From the IMG/VR virus record IMGVR_UViG_3300042868_005081, positions 1 through 22,208 of that record: DNA of 22,208 nt; one strand, given 5' to 3'. The notes under the pieces were generated by a model that was not told where the DNA came from, did not search any database, and was given only the letters and a program-made list of their open reading frames with translations. The DNA comes from a virus. Below, in pieces: positions 22,050 through 22,208 of this stretch. Made by a program: the position numbers and the translations under genes. The number at the start of each line of letters is the position of its first letter. Within the stretch, counting starts at the first letter, position 1.

Positions 22050-22208
22050 ATGACAACGACCAACGCAGCAAAGAAACTTACAAAGGCAGGATTTACTGTT
22101 TCAGAAATCAAAGGATCTTTCCAAGCCTCACACCCAGCAACCGCCTACCTTATCGAATATATTCGCAATGGCGGAAGTGACAACATCATCTGCATCAATG
22201 TCCGCAGG
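22050..22208 (+). CDS. Hypothetical protein, truncated by window end
   Basis: ATG 22050 opens a frame that runs 53 codons to the window edge without a stop. It begins with a Thr/Lys-rich helix (MTTTNAAKKLTKAGFTVSEI) and continues with two strand-like segments ending in IICINV. This is the plan of small single-domain alpha/beta phage proteins of unknown role. It is preferred over the frame beginning at 21995, which starts inside the palindrome and reads as low-complexity, Asn/Arg-rich sequence. Confidence 0.55.
   Translation, partial: MTTTNAAKKLTKAGFTVSEIKGSFQASHPATAYLIEYIRNGGSDNIICINVRR

Noticed and set aside
21995-22180. ORF starting in the palindrome
   Set aside because: The sequence is low complexity and overlaps the better frame from 22050, which stays open to the window end.

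Overview
The window is the morphogenesis and lysis half of a tailed-phage or prophage genome with a lambda-like siphovirus plan. Every supported gene is on the + strand, packed end to end with many ATGA or GTGA stop/start overlaps. No integrase, repressor, replication gene, tRNA or CRISPR array is visible, so temperate or lytic lifestyle cannot be decided. The host cannot be named. Shine-Dalgarno sequences are absent from most starts, so the host probably tolerates SD-independent translation.

Packaging and head (1-6630): a small zinc-ribbon protein, a Nu1-like small terminase, a GpA-type large terminase, an unknown 104-residue protein, a small head-completion candidate, a lambda-type portal, a ClpP-like prohead protease whose C-terminal part is a coiled-coil scaffold, the major capsid protein, and a strong intrinsic terminator. 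The order follows lambda Nu1-A-W-B-C/Nu3-E.

Glycosylation insert (6631-9498): a large GT2 / helical / GT2 / SAM-methyltransferase protein, a very small ORF with a slippery A-tract, and a second GT2 glycosyltransferase. These sit between head and tail genes and probably decorate the virion or another phage product.

Tail (9529-19796): genes in the positions of lambda FII, Z, U and V, an extra unknown protein, a G/G-T chaperone pair made by -1 frameshifting, a short tape measure protein (421 aa), three unrecognised tail-tip proteins, an Ala/Thr-rich virion surface protein, a small beta-rich protein and a 722-residue tail fibre. There is no recognisable gpK, gpI or gpJ.

Lysis and beyond (19806-22208): holin candidate, DUF1353 protein, M15 endolysin, calcineurin-like phosphoesterase, a small probable winged-helix protein, a short intergenic region with a perfect palindrome, and the start of another gene that runs off the window.

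The most unusual signal is a 14-bp element, TTTGACTTTCGCCA, present four times exactly and once with two mismatches. Each copy lies 21-22 nt before the ATG of a structural gene. The degenerate copy lies inside the protease gene in front of an internal start that would make a free scaffold protein. The geometry (TTGACW, 17 nt, RAAtcT-like hexamer, 5-6 nt, ATG) suggests a phage-specific late promoter family giving leaderless or nearly leaderless mRNAs.
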